Assembly (NCBI GenBank): GCA_025449115.1
Contig: JAHLKC010000075.1
Coordinates: forward strand, 62,001-126,000
Source: Chytridium lagenaria
Taxonomy: Eukaryota > Chytridiomycota > Chytridiomycetes > Chytridiales > Chytridiaceae
Direction: 5' to 3'
Length of the DNA: 64,000 nucleotides
How positions within the stretch are numbered: position 1 is the stretch's first letter; every line of letters begins with the position of its first letter. The translations under genes were made by a program, and so were the position numbers. The notes below the pieces were generated by a model. It had not been told where the DNA came from, did no database searches, and saw only the letters and a program-made list of their open reading frames with translations. Positions 36,015 to 47,073 of this stretch are shown here, piece by piece.

Positions 36015-39000
36015 ATGAGCTTTCAGGAAGTGGTCAGGGCCACTATAGGTATGCACAGCAAAACCATCAAGAATACATTCTTACAGTAACGTATCCAGAC
36101 GCGGCGCCTCTGACCACGGTGAATTATGATGCTCAAGAGGAGCTGCTGTGGTCAGGAACCGAAAATGTAATGCATCTACCATATTAGACAACCCCTTTCT
36201 TATTCATTAACAGGGACGACTCATCTCCACATGCGTTTCGCCGATGAATCTAGAGCGCTATACAGCGTTTAAAGCACACAAGGGACCTGTTCGTCAAATC
36301 ATGTCCGATGATATAGGGATCTTTTCAATTGGAGGTAACAACGTTCGGCTTTCATCAAGACGAGGATTGTTTAAATGGGATTACAAGTAGGATACAAAAA
36401 TAGTTATTTTTTACTTACAAATGGTCCACAAGAGTGGATGCGAGTCTGGAACTACATTGTATGGCATACACAACATCAAAAACGGAGCTTGTGATTGCTG
36501 GACAACAACGGAAAATGACACTGATGAATTTAATACGCGGGGTTGCGTTGAAGGAGGTTAACGTTTTTGAGATGACGTTGTCTTCTGATGATTGTTCGAT
36601 AGATGGAGTCTGAATATGATGTTGTATTGATGCGGAGATCCAGGCTTCTTTGCTGCGGGACAACATGTGGCAAGATTTTATTGAAGGATCCAAAAACCTT
36701 TCGAGTAGAGCATTCAATTGAAGCTCATAGTGGGACAATATCTGATATGGATGTTTCCGGGAATAGGCTTATTACGTGTGGATTTTCGTCGAGGTGAGAT
36801 TAAAACCCGTACGTGTAATTCTTACCTTTTTACAGAGGAGATCAAATGATAATGGAACCGATGATCAAGATCTATGATATAAGAACGATGAGGTCACTGC
36901 CACCAATTCCGTTCCCGGCGGGTCCATATTTTTTGAAATTTCACCCTACTCTATCATCTACAGTTTTCACATGTTCCCAGAATGGGCAGCTCCAAATATG
37001 CGATATTGAGTCACCTTCAACGAACGTTCAGTTTTATCAAGTAAAACGGGACATTTTTGCTTATCATTGACCACTTTCATAGGTTGACGTTCATTCATAT
37101 CTGACCGCCGCTGACGTTTCTGGGACTGGAGAAGTATTGGCATTTGGAAACTCGATGGGAGCAGTATCGCAGTGGATTGAAAAGGAGTCTGCTAAAGTTA
37201 ATGCGTATTCGAGAAACACCGAGTTTCCAGATGCCGTCATTACACCAATGAATTTAGAGGTCAATGAAGCAACGTAAGGATATAATATTTGTGATTTTTT
37301 AGTTAATCAATTATCTAAAGCCCGTTGTCCACCGTGGGAATGCCCTACTTTGACCGACCGCTACTTTCTGTGTGGCCCGCATACATGCTGCAAGCTCAAA
37401 GCAAACCACCTCCTAGAATCCCAGCTGATATTGCATCACAAGTAAAATTGATTGATTTTGTTGGATACGCCCAAAACCCAGGAACTTTCAGGAGAAATCA
37501 GGCTTTTACTCCAGCTCAAAAGCTATCTAAATCCGTGAACGAGCCTAAATTTAGATCTGAGCAAGAAAGAGAAAGTTTGACGGCCCGCAACCGAAGTCAA
37601 AGCGGGAACGACAGCGACCTTGCTGTTCAGCCTGATTCTTCTGACGCACAGTCAATGACATCTGGTTTCAACTCCGTCCCGAAGTATTATCGACGCGTGG
37701 AGATCAAGTACAGTAAATTTGGAATTGAGGACTTTGATTTTGGGTTTTACAATAAGACGCGGTTTGGAGGATTGGAGACGGATATTGCCAATTCGTATTG
37801 CAATGCGATTTTACAAGTGCTCTTTTTCTGTGAGCCTATTTGCAAGTTGGCCAAGTTTCATATCACGACGGATTGTCCAAAAGAGTTTTGCTTGACGTGT
37901 GAACTTGGGTTCTTATTTAGAATGCTAGAGGACTCTAAGGGAGCCAATTGTCAGGCAACGAACTTTTTGAGGGCCTTTGCAAATATTCCTCAAGGTATTG
38001 GTTTCTTTTTGCAAAATGATACTAATTTTTACCGTAGCCAATGCTTTAGGCTTATTTGACACGGACTCTTATGGTGGTCATGTGTCATATGCGACTCTCA
38101 TACAGAATTTCAATCGTTTCATTTTGGAGCAGATGCACCAAGAAATGGGATTTGAGAAGACTACGGTTATGCTTCAAAAGAACGCAGTGGCCGATGATCC
38201 TGTGACGAGTCTAATGCAGCAGGTCATTGGACTGAGATTACAAAATGTAAATCGATGTCAGTGTCATCATGAGGTGCTTCGAGAAGTTTTACCGTTTGTG
38301 GTGGATCTCACTTACACAAAAGCGGTGTGTGCCCTTATTTTAAGAGGCGTTGTTTTCTCGAATTTTTAATAGGTCTAGTGTTTGCAACGCCCTGCTAATC
38401 ATCCCATCCCATCCTCGTCATTATTTTTTTCAGACCGTCCCTGGCAAGACTTCATCGTCGCCGCGACGGGAGGTGCGATTCTGCTCCATTCTTCACCAAA
38501 GCATCAATCGTGACGCCTATTCGAAATCCTGGTGTAGTAACTGCAACAAGAGCCAGTTTACCACGCACCACAAGTTTTTGAAGACTTTGCCCAACGTCCT
38601 AACCATCAATGTGAATATGTCTATGGAGGATGCCACAATGTACTTTGGCGACCGTGAGTTTCTCCAATTTCACTATCCCTGTGTTAACTATTCACCTTTG
38701 GCACACTGAAGATGGAAAAGCGTGGATCCCTTCTCGGTATGGCCTTTACAAACCTTCTTTTTTTTTAATCATCATCTTTGAACTTAATCAATGTTGGTAG
38801 ATTGGCGATTCGTGTTAAGGGAGACGAAATGTCGATTGACGATATGTCTGTTGACATTGATACTTCCGACTTGGAAGACAAAGCAAATTCGGGATCATCT
38901 TATGCGATTTATGAGCTGAAGGTTTGTTATAGTTGCGCATGTTGAGTTTAATTTTTATTTAGTCTACAATTACTGAGATTAGGCTTGATCACGATAAACC

Positions 39001-40319
39001 GCATCTCGTGGCGCTCGTCAAACGTGAGTGATAATTGCCTTGTAGTCCTTTGTAACAATTGTAGCGAATGAATCCGATAAATGGCATATATTTAATGACT
39101 TTTTGGTGGAGCCTGTTCCTGATACGGAAGCCGTATTTTGCACTCGATGGAAGGTAATTGGTTTTTAAAATGAAATGTGAAGTTCTAAAATCTTGGCGCC
39201 ACGAAAGGTTCCCACTGTGTTAACTTATGTTCGTGTGGATATTGAAAATTGCTTGGACATGGAGCTTTTGGCGGCTCAACGTATCCGTCCGGAGATTCTG
39301 ACCAACACTACTTTGATCAAGTAAGCGCATGAAACGTTTTCATTGGCGCGTTTGTAACAGAGAATCTCAGCCGAAGAAAAGATCTTGCTATCCACTACAA
39401 GCCTCTCCTCCCCTCCGAAATTCCTGCTGAACCGGGCTTCCTCTGCGCCATTGACGCCGAATTCGTCGCGTTGAACAAGGTACCTACGTCCCCCGAACCT
39501 TCTCTAACCCTTTCAGGAGGAACTTGAGATTCGCAGTGACGGAACCCGATCTGTCCTTAAACCCTCTCGTCTTGGTCTCGCACGCGTGAGTGTGATCAGA
39601 GGGAATGGCTCCTCCGAGGGTGTGCCATTTATAGATGAGTACATAACTACATCGGAACCTGTAGTGGATTATTTGACCGAGTATTCTGGAATTAAGAGTG
39701 GGGATTTAGATTCTGCTGTGTCCACGAGACCGCTGGTGCCTTTGAAGGTGAAGAAAAGGGTGCTGATATTTAGTTTTGATACGGTCTATAGGCGGCGTAT
39801 AAGAAGTTGAGACATCTTGTCGATTTGGGATGTGTTTTTGTAGGACATGGGTTGAAGAAGGACTTTAGGATTATCAGTTGAGTGTTTGAGATTAGTTTTC
39901 AGGATTATATTATTGCATTGGTAAAAAATCTGGTTGCTGAGATGTGTCATGTAGACATCTTAATACCCTCAAATCAAGTCATCGATACCGTCGATATTTT
40001 CTGGATCAAAGAACGACAAAGGTAAGCTATGCACTCTTTATCGTACTGACTAAGTCTATAGAAAACTCTCCTTGCGATTTCTCTCATGGAGTCTTCTTCG
40101 CAGTGACATCCAGATGGACTCTCACGATAGTGTTGAAGATGCACGAACAGTACGTTCATAAATTTATATACTTTATAACCTTTTTTCCTTCAGGCTTTGC
40201 AGCTTTATAAAAAGTACCTTGAGTTAATGCAACAAGGTGTATTCGAAGACACGCTTGAGAGGTTGTATGAGGAAGGCCGAACATACAATTTCCGACCACC
40301 TACACGACCTCAGCCTTAG
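36015..40319 (+). CDS. PAN2: PAN2, catalytic subunit of the PAN2-PAN3 poly(A) deadenylase
   Basis: 3'-5' exoribonuclease that trims mRNA poly(A) tails with PAN3 in the cytoplasm. The proposed ATG at 36015 gives MSFQEVVRATI, joined through an intron to VTYPDAAPLTTVNYDAQ. Order: an N-terminal WD40-like propeller (36.1-37.2 kb, for example GPVRQIMSDDIGIFSIGGNN and SGTISDMDVSGNRLITCG); a linker that binds PAN3 in homologues; a ubiquitin-protease-like pseudoenzyme fold (GLETDIANSYCNAILQVLFF, KEFCLTCELGFLFRML); and a C-terminal DEDD exonuclease. The catalytic set is visible: Asp and Glu in CAIDAEFVAL, Asp in VGHGLKKDFRI, and His/Asp in DSHDSVEDARTALQLY. The TAG is at 40317-40319 after NFRPPTRPQP. 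All breaks can be read as short introns, so the exonuclease looks intact. Alternative starts slightly upstream are possible. Confidence 0.93.
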
Positions 40320-41438
40320 CATTTTTCTCGTTTTTGTTGTTACCCCATCCCTATCATCCCCATTCATGAAACCCTTTTTTTCAGGCATTTTTTTTTTGGA
40401 ATGCACCTTAAGTATCGTTGTCACAACCCCCCTGCTACCCCTTTTTTTTGATGTGTTTATGTGTGCCTACCTCCCCTGCTGCTACTATTATTTTGGTGTA
40501 GAGTAGAGGATACAATGGAGAGTTGTTTAATTAATAAAGGCTTGATAATGGCTGTTGGTGCTTTTCTTGAGGTCTCGAAAGATTGAGGATCAACAGAGTT
40601 GTTGGTTATATTTTTACCGCAACCCTTTGCCTATTACATTTACTCCATCGATATTTCAACTCTGCTCTTGATGGGATTTTGGTATGGGGCTTTTTGTATG
40701 TTTTCCATAACGGACTAGAAATATTGTCGCATTTGAATGCTGGAGCGGGACAGGTAGAGTGCAGCCTGAAGAAGGCAAAGATGTAGCATCAGTAAAAAAT
40801 ACGTTTATGTTTTGTTTTTTTTTAAAAAAAAAAAAGCCCTTGGATTCGAAATCCAAGTAGATTCTGTGCCGAGAGCTAAATACTGAAAAGATTAGTCAAT
40901 TTGATCTTTTTAACACTCTTTTTCATTTTGTGTGTTTTGGTTTTTGTATAATAAATATAGAAATACCTCATGCATATTTTTTTTAAACTTCTCTTACATT
41001 TTATTGTCACCTGTTTCATCAACAGTATGGCCGTTTCGTGTTCTCTTTTGTGCAGAAAAAGTCGGCGAGGAAGAATGAAAAGTTTAATTGCCCACTGTTT
41101 ACATGATAATCATCTTTGAATTGGTTTGTTATTTATTCTGTGAAATAAACAAAGTGCTTGACAGAAAAGAAAAAATGGGTTTAGGCGAGTCCAAAATGAA
41201 TTGAAAAGTAGGGACAACGAAAAGTTAAAAAGCGGGATTCGAGAGGAAAACAAAACAGGGATAAAATGCTGCTATATGCAATTGCGTAGGAAAAAGGAGA
41301 AAGAGAAAGGCGGTTGAATGATTTGGATTTTTTTAAAAGGTTGCCGATAAAACATGGGTTGAGGGTTTGGTGATGGGGACGCGTGTGAGATGGGAGGTTT
41401 GTTCATGGATGGGAATGGAGCATGCGCGAGAAGGTGAT
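40320..41438. other. Convergent intergenic region with T/A tracts and a hairpin
   Basis: This 1.1 kb lies between the ends of PAN2 (+) and the Reeler-domain gene (-). It is AT-rich, has several T runs (for example 40388-40398), and holds the T-run/A-run block at about 40814-40835 directly followed by an inverted repeat. Short open frames look compositional. No gene was seen. Confidence 0.45.
40839..40857. repeat. Perfect inverted repeat (8-bp stem, 3-nt loop)
   Basis: CTTGGATT and AATCCAAG flank a CGA loop, directly after a run of about nine T then a dozen A. In RNA this forms a stable small hairpin. It lies between converging genes, roughly 520 bp past the PAN2 stop and 580 bp from the neighbouring gene end. 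Its role is unknown and it may be chance. Confidence 0.5.
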
Positions 41439-42283
41439 TTAGTACTTCATGCCGGTGGCACCCTTGACCTTCATCCTGCACTGGTATCTCTTGGGCACGT
41501 ATTGGGGGTTCGTGGGGATGTTGGGGGGACGGCGACGGTGTTGTTTCCGGGGGCGGGAGCAGCGTTGACGGCACCAGCACCTCCAGCTGACTCGATTTGG
41601 ATGGCATTGACGAAGGTCATCTTTGCACTGGGTCCTCCAGTCTAATAACAAAAGTAAGTACAAGTCGATGGGATTCATTTCTAGCGACTATGCATATAGA
41701 AAGAAGATGCTTACCGAAAGAGCCATGTTGATGGTGACAGGACCCATTTCAGTGGCGGGAGGAGTCCAGGTAAGAGTAAGGGGACGGGTTGCATCAGTGA
41801 AGGGCGCAGAGTGGGTGATGGTTGATTCGTCGGCGTCGTTGAGGATACCACCCTCCGTACAGGCAGAGACGGTTTGAGCCCTGAGGCCGGCTGGAAGTGT
41901 AAACTTGCCAACGTGCGCCTTCGGCCTCTCGGCGGCAGCGACAAGAGAGTCTTGGATCTTACCGGGGGTGATGTAGGCAAGCATACCTTGGTATGCTACA
42001 CCACCACCAATGGTGATGGTGATGGGACCGCCACCGGGTGTGTAGGTTTTCTGTTTTAAGAACATTCGTTAAATGGATGGTCTGCAAGTTGATAGATAAG
42101 AGTTTCGAGGAAACTTACGGGTTCAACGGAAAGAGTTGCACCAAGATCCTCAATGTTGGCATGAGCTTGTCTGATGGCATCTGGGTTGATGGCACACTTA
42201 GGGGCTCCATTGGGACGTGCGATCACAGCAGCGGGAAGGAGGAGAGCGATGGAGGCAGCAACGAGAGCAGTGAACTTGACCAT
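41439..42283 (-). CDS. Small secreted Reeler-domain protein
   Basis: Predicted secreted protein of unknown role. ATG at 42283 begins a clear signal peptide (MVKFTALVAASIALLLPAAV, then IARPNGAPKC). Exon one ends at 42119, intron 42051-42118, exon two 41715-42050, intron 41642-41714, then the last exon; all join in phase. The body fits a Reeler domain: YTPGGGPITITI, GMLAYITPGKIQDSL, KFTLPAGLRAQTV, a Cys, STITHSAPF, LTWTPPATEMGPVTI. The C-terminus is Ala/Pro/Asn-rich. As written, the frame stops at 41471. Adding one C to the C run at 41523-41528 extends it to TAA at 41439 with a basic end (YVPKRYQCRMKVKGATG), which looks more protein-like, so I use the longer form. Known Reeler proteins are extracellular; related roles are not established in fungi. 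Confidence 0.7.
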
Positions 42284-43367
42284 TTTGGATATGGGGATGT
42301 TTTTGGATTGGTGGTTATGGGTGTGTGTGTGTGCGTCGGTTGTTGCTGAGTATAGTGTAGTAGTATGTGTATCAAGAGTCCAGCTCCTTTGTTAAACTAT
42401 AGAAAGTCGAGTGTGTACAGCGTAGAGGGGGTAACCGTTATCGTTGAAATGGGAATAGAGGAAAGGGAAAGGTAGGGGGGAGTAAGAAAATACTGGCTTT
42501 TAAAAGACTTTTCACCGTGCTATCCCCTTGCACAACATGACCGCAAGGGACCTCCCTCTCCTCGTTGCGGCAGCACAACATCAACATCAACCTCCTTTTT
42601 GATGTTACGGCACACCAACCAATGGGTGCTGTGTGTTACTCTACATACCGTTTCAGACTGGCTTTGTGCAACGTGTTGGTTGCGGCGATGTTACTGTTGC
42701 TGAAAAACAAAGAAACTTATTTGGGAAATTTAATTTTTAATATTTATTTTTCTCTTTTTCACGCTCACAAATCCATCTAAAATTCTAAATAAATAAATAT
42801 TGTCGTCAAAAACAACAGACTTGCAAAAGACGTTTCAGCCAGAGATGTTGTTGACAAAGTTCGAGAGATGTCGTTGACGGATGCATAATGAATGGCATTA
42901 TTGTTGAAAATGCATATTAAATATATCCTCGCCAGTAGGCTGGACAAACTTCTCCAACATTCTCTACTAAAGCTCAAAGCCGTGTGGATATGCATTGATG
43001 GCGGAGTTGTTTGTTTTTACAAGAAATTGAAGCCAATCATTCCACACAATTCCCATTTCCAACAGAAAAAACATCTTGAGTTATTTCCGTCGAAACCCAC
43101 ATTTTAAAAGGAACAAACAGCTTTGGAAACAAGCTTCAGGAGGAATGCAGTCATAATATTACTCATCGCTGTTCGCTGTCACTTGCAAACATCACATCAT
43201 CATACAGGCACTCGAACACTAAACGCGTCCAAAAGGTAGTAAAGAACAGAGGAAAGAGGGAAACATAATACAAGGTGGGAAAAGGCGATTGAGGGGAAGG
43301 AAAGAGATTGGTAAAGAAATTGAAATGAGGCTGGTAGGAATGCCCAATGCCTAATTTATAAGAGTGA
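42284..43367. other. Upstream region of the Reeler-domain gene
   Basis: This 1.1 kb runs from the Reeler gene start to the RCF2 stop. GT-rich DNA lies at 42300-42370 and AT-rich DNA at 42700-42800. The short open frames have no recognisable products. Nothing else was seen. Confidence 0.4.
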
Positions 43368-44585
43368 TTAAAAATACGGGCGTGAGATGAGATCAAAAGA
43401 ATCGTCATCTATTGTGTCTTGGAAGCGTTTTGAGTGCCGGTTAATAATCCGTTCGTAATAAGGATCTGTGAATCGCGGAATTAGTATTATGATGGCATGA
43501 TCCTGCAAACTAAAAGTTTTGTCATTGAAAATACTCTTACCAACAACAACCTCTTTAGGCATGGCTGATGCTAATGAAGCGGCAGCAATGAAACCGGCAA
43601 TGGCTACATTAAAAAAAACGGTTAAACATCATAAGAACAAAATCACTTTTGATAAAGCTATATATAGTGCATAAATAATGTAACATACCAGCAACCTGCC
43701 CAGTCATACGTGCATTGATGAGCTTTTGAGCCATAGCGATATCGCTGAACAACAAATAAATAAATATTAGAATGCGATGTCACACTTTAAACAAATGGCG
43801 ACTTAAATAAAAACAACAGGTACTAAGGTAAATCCTCACCGTCTTTGAAAGTTCCACGCCAAAGTACCGGCAAGAGTTCCAAGCCATGTGTATGCCACAA
43901 CCTCATACTAAGATAAACGAATATGAAAGGTAAGTCAGCCACGAAAACTTTAATAACAGAAAGGGAGCATGTCTTAGAGAGCATGACAAATTCCAACGAA
44001 AACACTTACCCTATTCCTTACGATGGCCTTCATAACCTCATCAGTCGAAAGCCTACTCATGGTTTCCTGCGGCCTCGAAAGCTCACCCTCCCTCGACACC
44101 GAAAACTTCATGGCGAATTCACGGTCAGCACGCATAGCCGATCGATCTGCTTCTGTAAAGAACGCCCCAGTCCCGAAAGCAAGAACGATGAAGAGCTGAT
44201 GAAGATGTCAGAAAGGTGGCGAACGAGGTAGGTGCATAAGTACCTTAAAAGGAAGCTTTTGGGCCCGGTAGAGAGGCCAGTATCTTTGTGCAAGAAGACT
44301 TGCACCTCCGGAAAGACCGGTGAAGACGCCGGCCATCTTAACACCATCCCAGATGACACGCCTGAACGAGTATATTAGAGAAGGGATCATTGTTTTTCAC
44401 ATCTCTCTTTCCCACAAATAAAAAAAAAGGCGGAATATATCGAAAGAGGTTTTGTCCATCCAACTGTCGTCCCCAAAGACAAAAAGGCTTCACCTGTGAA
44501 TAGCATCCTTCTCCATCTCACGGAGCCGATGAGCTTCCATCTGAGCGGGAATATCGACCGAATCAAGAGCCATTGCTGAGGACAT
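43368..44585 (-). CDS. RCF2: Respiratory supercomplex factor 2 (HIG1-domain protein)
   Basis: Inner mitochondrial membrane protein that associates with cytochrome c oxidase and the III-IV supercomplex. ATG at 44585; seven exons, read as 44494-44585, 44244-44361, 44010-44195, 43840-43907, 43689-43744, 43541-43603 and 43368-43465, all in phase with GT...AG introns. The N-terminal membrane pair includes VIWDGVKMAGVFTGLSGGAS and LFIVLAFGTGAFFTEAD. A charged matrix segment follows (REFAMKFSVSREGELSRPQE). The HIG1 part is YEVVAYTWLGTLAGTLAWNF, then AQKLINARMTGQVAGIAGFI, with the QKLINARM-type motif of fungal Rcf2. The C-terminal tail is hydrophilic. No frameshift is needed. The gene symbol is by similarity to yeast Rcf2. 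Confidence 0.85.
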
Positions 44586-46029
44586 ATTTGCTGTATAAGG
44601 TATTGAGACTATGTGGTTAAAGTGAATCAAAACGAATCAAGGTGGATTAGTAATCTAATGGAAGGCACGGGTACGATGAAGACGGGAATGATGAAACGAT
44701 AACTCACAAGGAAGTTTGAGGTTAAAGAAACCTTGAAGATGACGATAGAGTGGGTGGCGGTGGGTGATGGGAGATGCTAGCGATGCAGATGCCCTTGAGC
44801 TTTTATAGGACCTGAAAACAGAAAATCTCTCGGCTGTGGACGGATAGTGACTCACTGCAACAGATGGAGGTAAAATGTATGATTGGCTGAAATTAAATGT
44901 CAGCATTTTGAGGCAAAACGACACTACGCATCCGGTATTCGGAGGTGGTCGTGCGTCATAACAAGGATCAAGTTTCTATTCATGGAGGAAGACGGAACTC
45001 CGAGGAAGGTGGGTGTGTGAATAAGAGGATAGAAGGCGTCGTCGGGTTAAATCCTCCATTCGCTTTTCCATTTCCTGTATATGCATCGTAGTTGCTCATA
45101 TGGACCCATTCATATCACATCCATTCATTTTTCTTAAGGTGCTGCATTACATATGTAATATAAAGGAGATGCTTAAGGTTAAAGCTTTACGGCCAACCTA
45201 GACCCATCACTACACCGAATTCGCCCCTATCGATCACCAAGTGATGATCATACCGATCGAATCCGGCAAACAATCACCTGTCTATTATCTGTCAGTGCTG
45301 TGAAGAAGATTCTTTTTTCCTATTAACTATTACTGTCATGGCACGGTTTGATGTGTGAGATCTCGACTTCGCAGGTCAGATTTTGTATGCTGTTGGTCAC
45401 CTTGTCATTGCTAAACTCTGCACTGGCGGCCATTGGGAAACTAGAGGGTCTAGTTTACTGAAAGAACTACCCGTAGAGGTTTTGCGGTTCATCTCTGTAT
45501 TCATAGAAGATGAGGACTTTCAAGTTGATATGCCCTTTCAAATCCACGTTGAAGATCTGGCCATTGCAAGGAACCTGGCAAGTAAATATTCAATATCGTT
45601 CGTGGCTTTTGTACACTTAAGGGGATGGTTCGAAGGGCTTACGATCGCTGATATTGTTCGATGCGGCTACCACATGGCTGCGTTTTACAGCATGCTCGCT
45701 TTTTTTATCGCTCATTACCATCTCTCGGCCTCAATTATCCACTGATCCTGTGCTTCCATGGCATCCCTTATCATGGGATGTTCATCGGAACATTGTCCTA
45801 TCAGGATGACTAACCGACGCCTCCGATGTTTCCTAGTTTCTCTTATGAAGCGGATATTACCTTTATCATCCCACAACTTCCTGTCCCAGCTGCCTGGCAG
45901 GTCACTGTCACCGAGCTTCTTTCTTTGGTACGGCAGAACTCTCTGTAGTCTATTCTCGCGGGAAGATGAACCCAACTCAATCACCGTATTATTTCCGTTT
46001 ATATAGTTGCGTTCCTCAAGTCTTCCTTC
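44586..46029. other. Intergenic region with an unassigned F-box-like open frame
   Basis: This 1.4 kb lies between the RCF2 start and the Aim41-like stop. A plus-strand frame at 45383-45745 lacks an ATG at its beginning but encodes LLKELPVEVLRFISVF, reminiscent of an F-box start, and may be a gene remnant. Other frames appear compositional. It should also hold the RCF2 promoter. Confidence 0.3.
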
Positions 46030-46898
46030 TCACAACCCCATCAACACCCTCTTCACGACCTCCGACACCGCCTTCTTTGTCGCACTCCCCGCCTCAATTT
46101 CCCCTACAACCCCCTTAATGACCTTCCCCAACTCCTTCACAGATGTCGCCCCCAACTTCCCCACAACCCCTCTCACAACCGTCTCAAGTTCCGCGTCGGT
46201 CATCTGTTTCGGTAAATATTCTTGAATAATGGCAGCCTAAAACACGACAGTCAAAAATCTTGCGTATTTAAAAGAATGACGGAAATTACCTCTTCGAGTT
46301 CTTGGGTGACGAGTTCTTCACGACCGCCGGATTTGTAGGCGTCAACGGAATCGAGACGACGTTTAAGAGCTTTTTGGAGAACGTCTATGGGACCGTCAGA
46401 CATGCCTTGAGCTGATTTTGCAGCATAGGTGAGGTCGGATAAGAGGGATTTCACGACAGCTGTCTTTTGTCTAATAAAAAAATGTATTGTAAACGTGAGT
46501 AGAGAGCACCAAACAAAAAAAGGATAGAGATGGGGAAGGGATAAAAAGGAATAGAAATAAGAGAAAAAAAGGAAGTTTATGAGGTGTAATTCGATCAACG
46601 TCAACTGATAATGTACATAAAATGATGAAAATGACCCACTTTTCACCAGCTCTCATGTAAACCTTCAAATCCGTCTTCAATCTCGCCACAACATCTGATC
46701 AGACAAAGGGAATAAGTAACAGGGCTCACAACGACAAAACAAATAATTCATCTTCAAAACTTCTCGCCACAAAGATCATTCACCATCAGCAGGGGCCGGG
46801 GGTGCAGAAAATGCCCTTACAGCCATTGTAGACCTTGCATGGTGGGAGAATGTAACCGGAAGTCGGGTCTGAGCCCTTTGTAAAGCGATGCGGAACAT
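46030..46898 (-). CDS. AIM41: Mitochondrial GatB/YqeY-domain protein (Aim41-like)
   Basis: Mitochondrial matrix protein of the YqeY family, related to the tail domain of the GatB amidotransferase subunit; its exact role is not established. ATG at 46898 starts a classic presequence (MFRIALQRAQTRLPV, rich in Arg with no acids). Four exons: 46794-46898, 46640-46694, 46290-46470 and 46030-46236. Family features are LKTDLKVYMRAGEK, KTAVVKSLLSDLTYA, then a Glu/Lys-rich helical stretch with ELEEVISVI- or AAIIQEYLPKQMTDAEL, and GATSVKELGKVIKGVVGEI near the C-terminus. The protein ends RVLMGL. The Aim41 name is by analogy with the yeast protein, so the symbol is tentative. No frameshift is required. 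Confidence 0.8.
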
Positions 46899-47073
46899 GA
46901 CGATGGAGGATGATGTGTTTGCTCTTTTCCAAATTGTCAGATCTTATGATGCATGCAAGACCAAAATGATGGACGCATTCTATATTGGAAGAAACAATAC
47001 AATAACAAATGATAAAAATGAAAGGACGAGAAAGTCCAAAAACGCGGCACTTGATTCGGAAAGTGGGTCAATT

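Noticed and set aside
42038..42395. Plus-strand frames opposite the Reeler gene start
   Set aside because: The minus strand has a signal peptide, in-phase introns and domain motifs. The plus frames have none.
45383..45745. F-box protein gene
   Set aside because: There is only a weak LPVEVLRFI-like match, no ATG at the frame start and no downstream repeat domain, so I mention it only within the intergenic entry.
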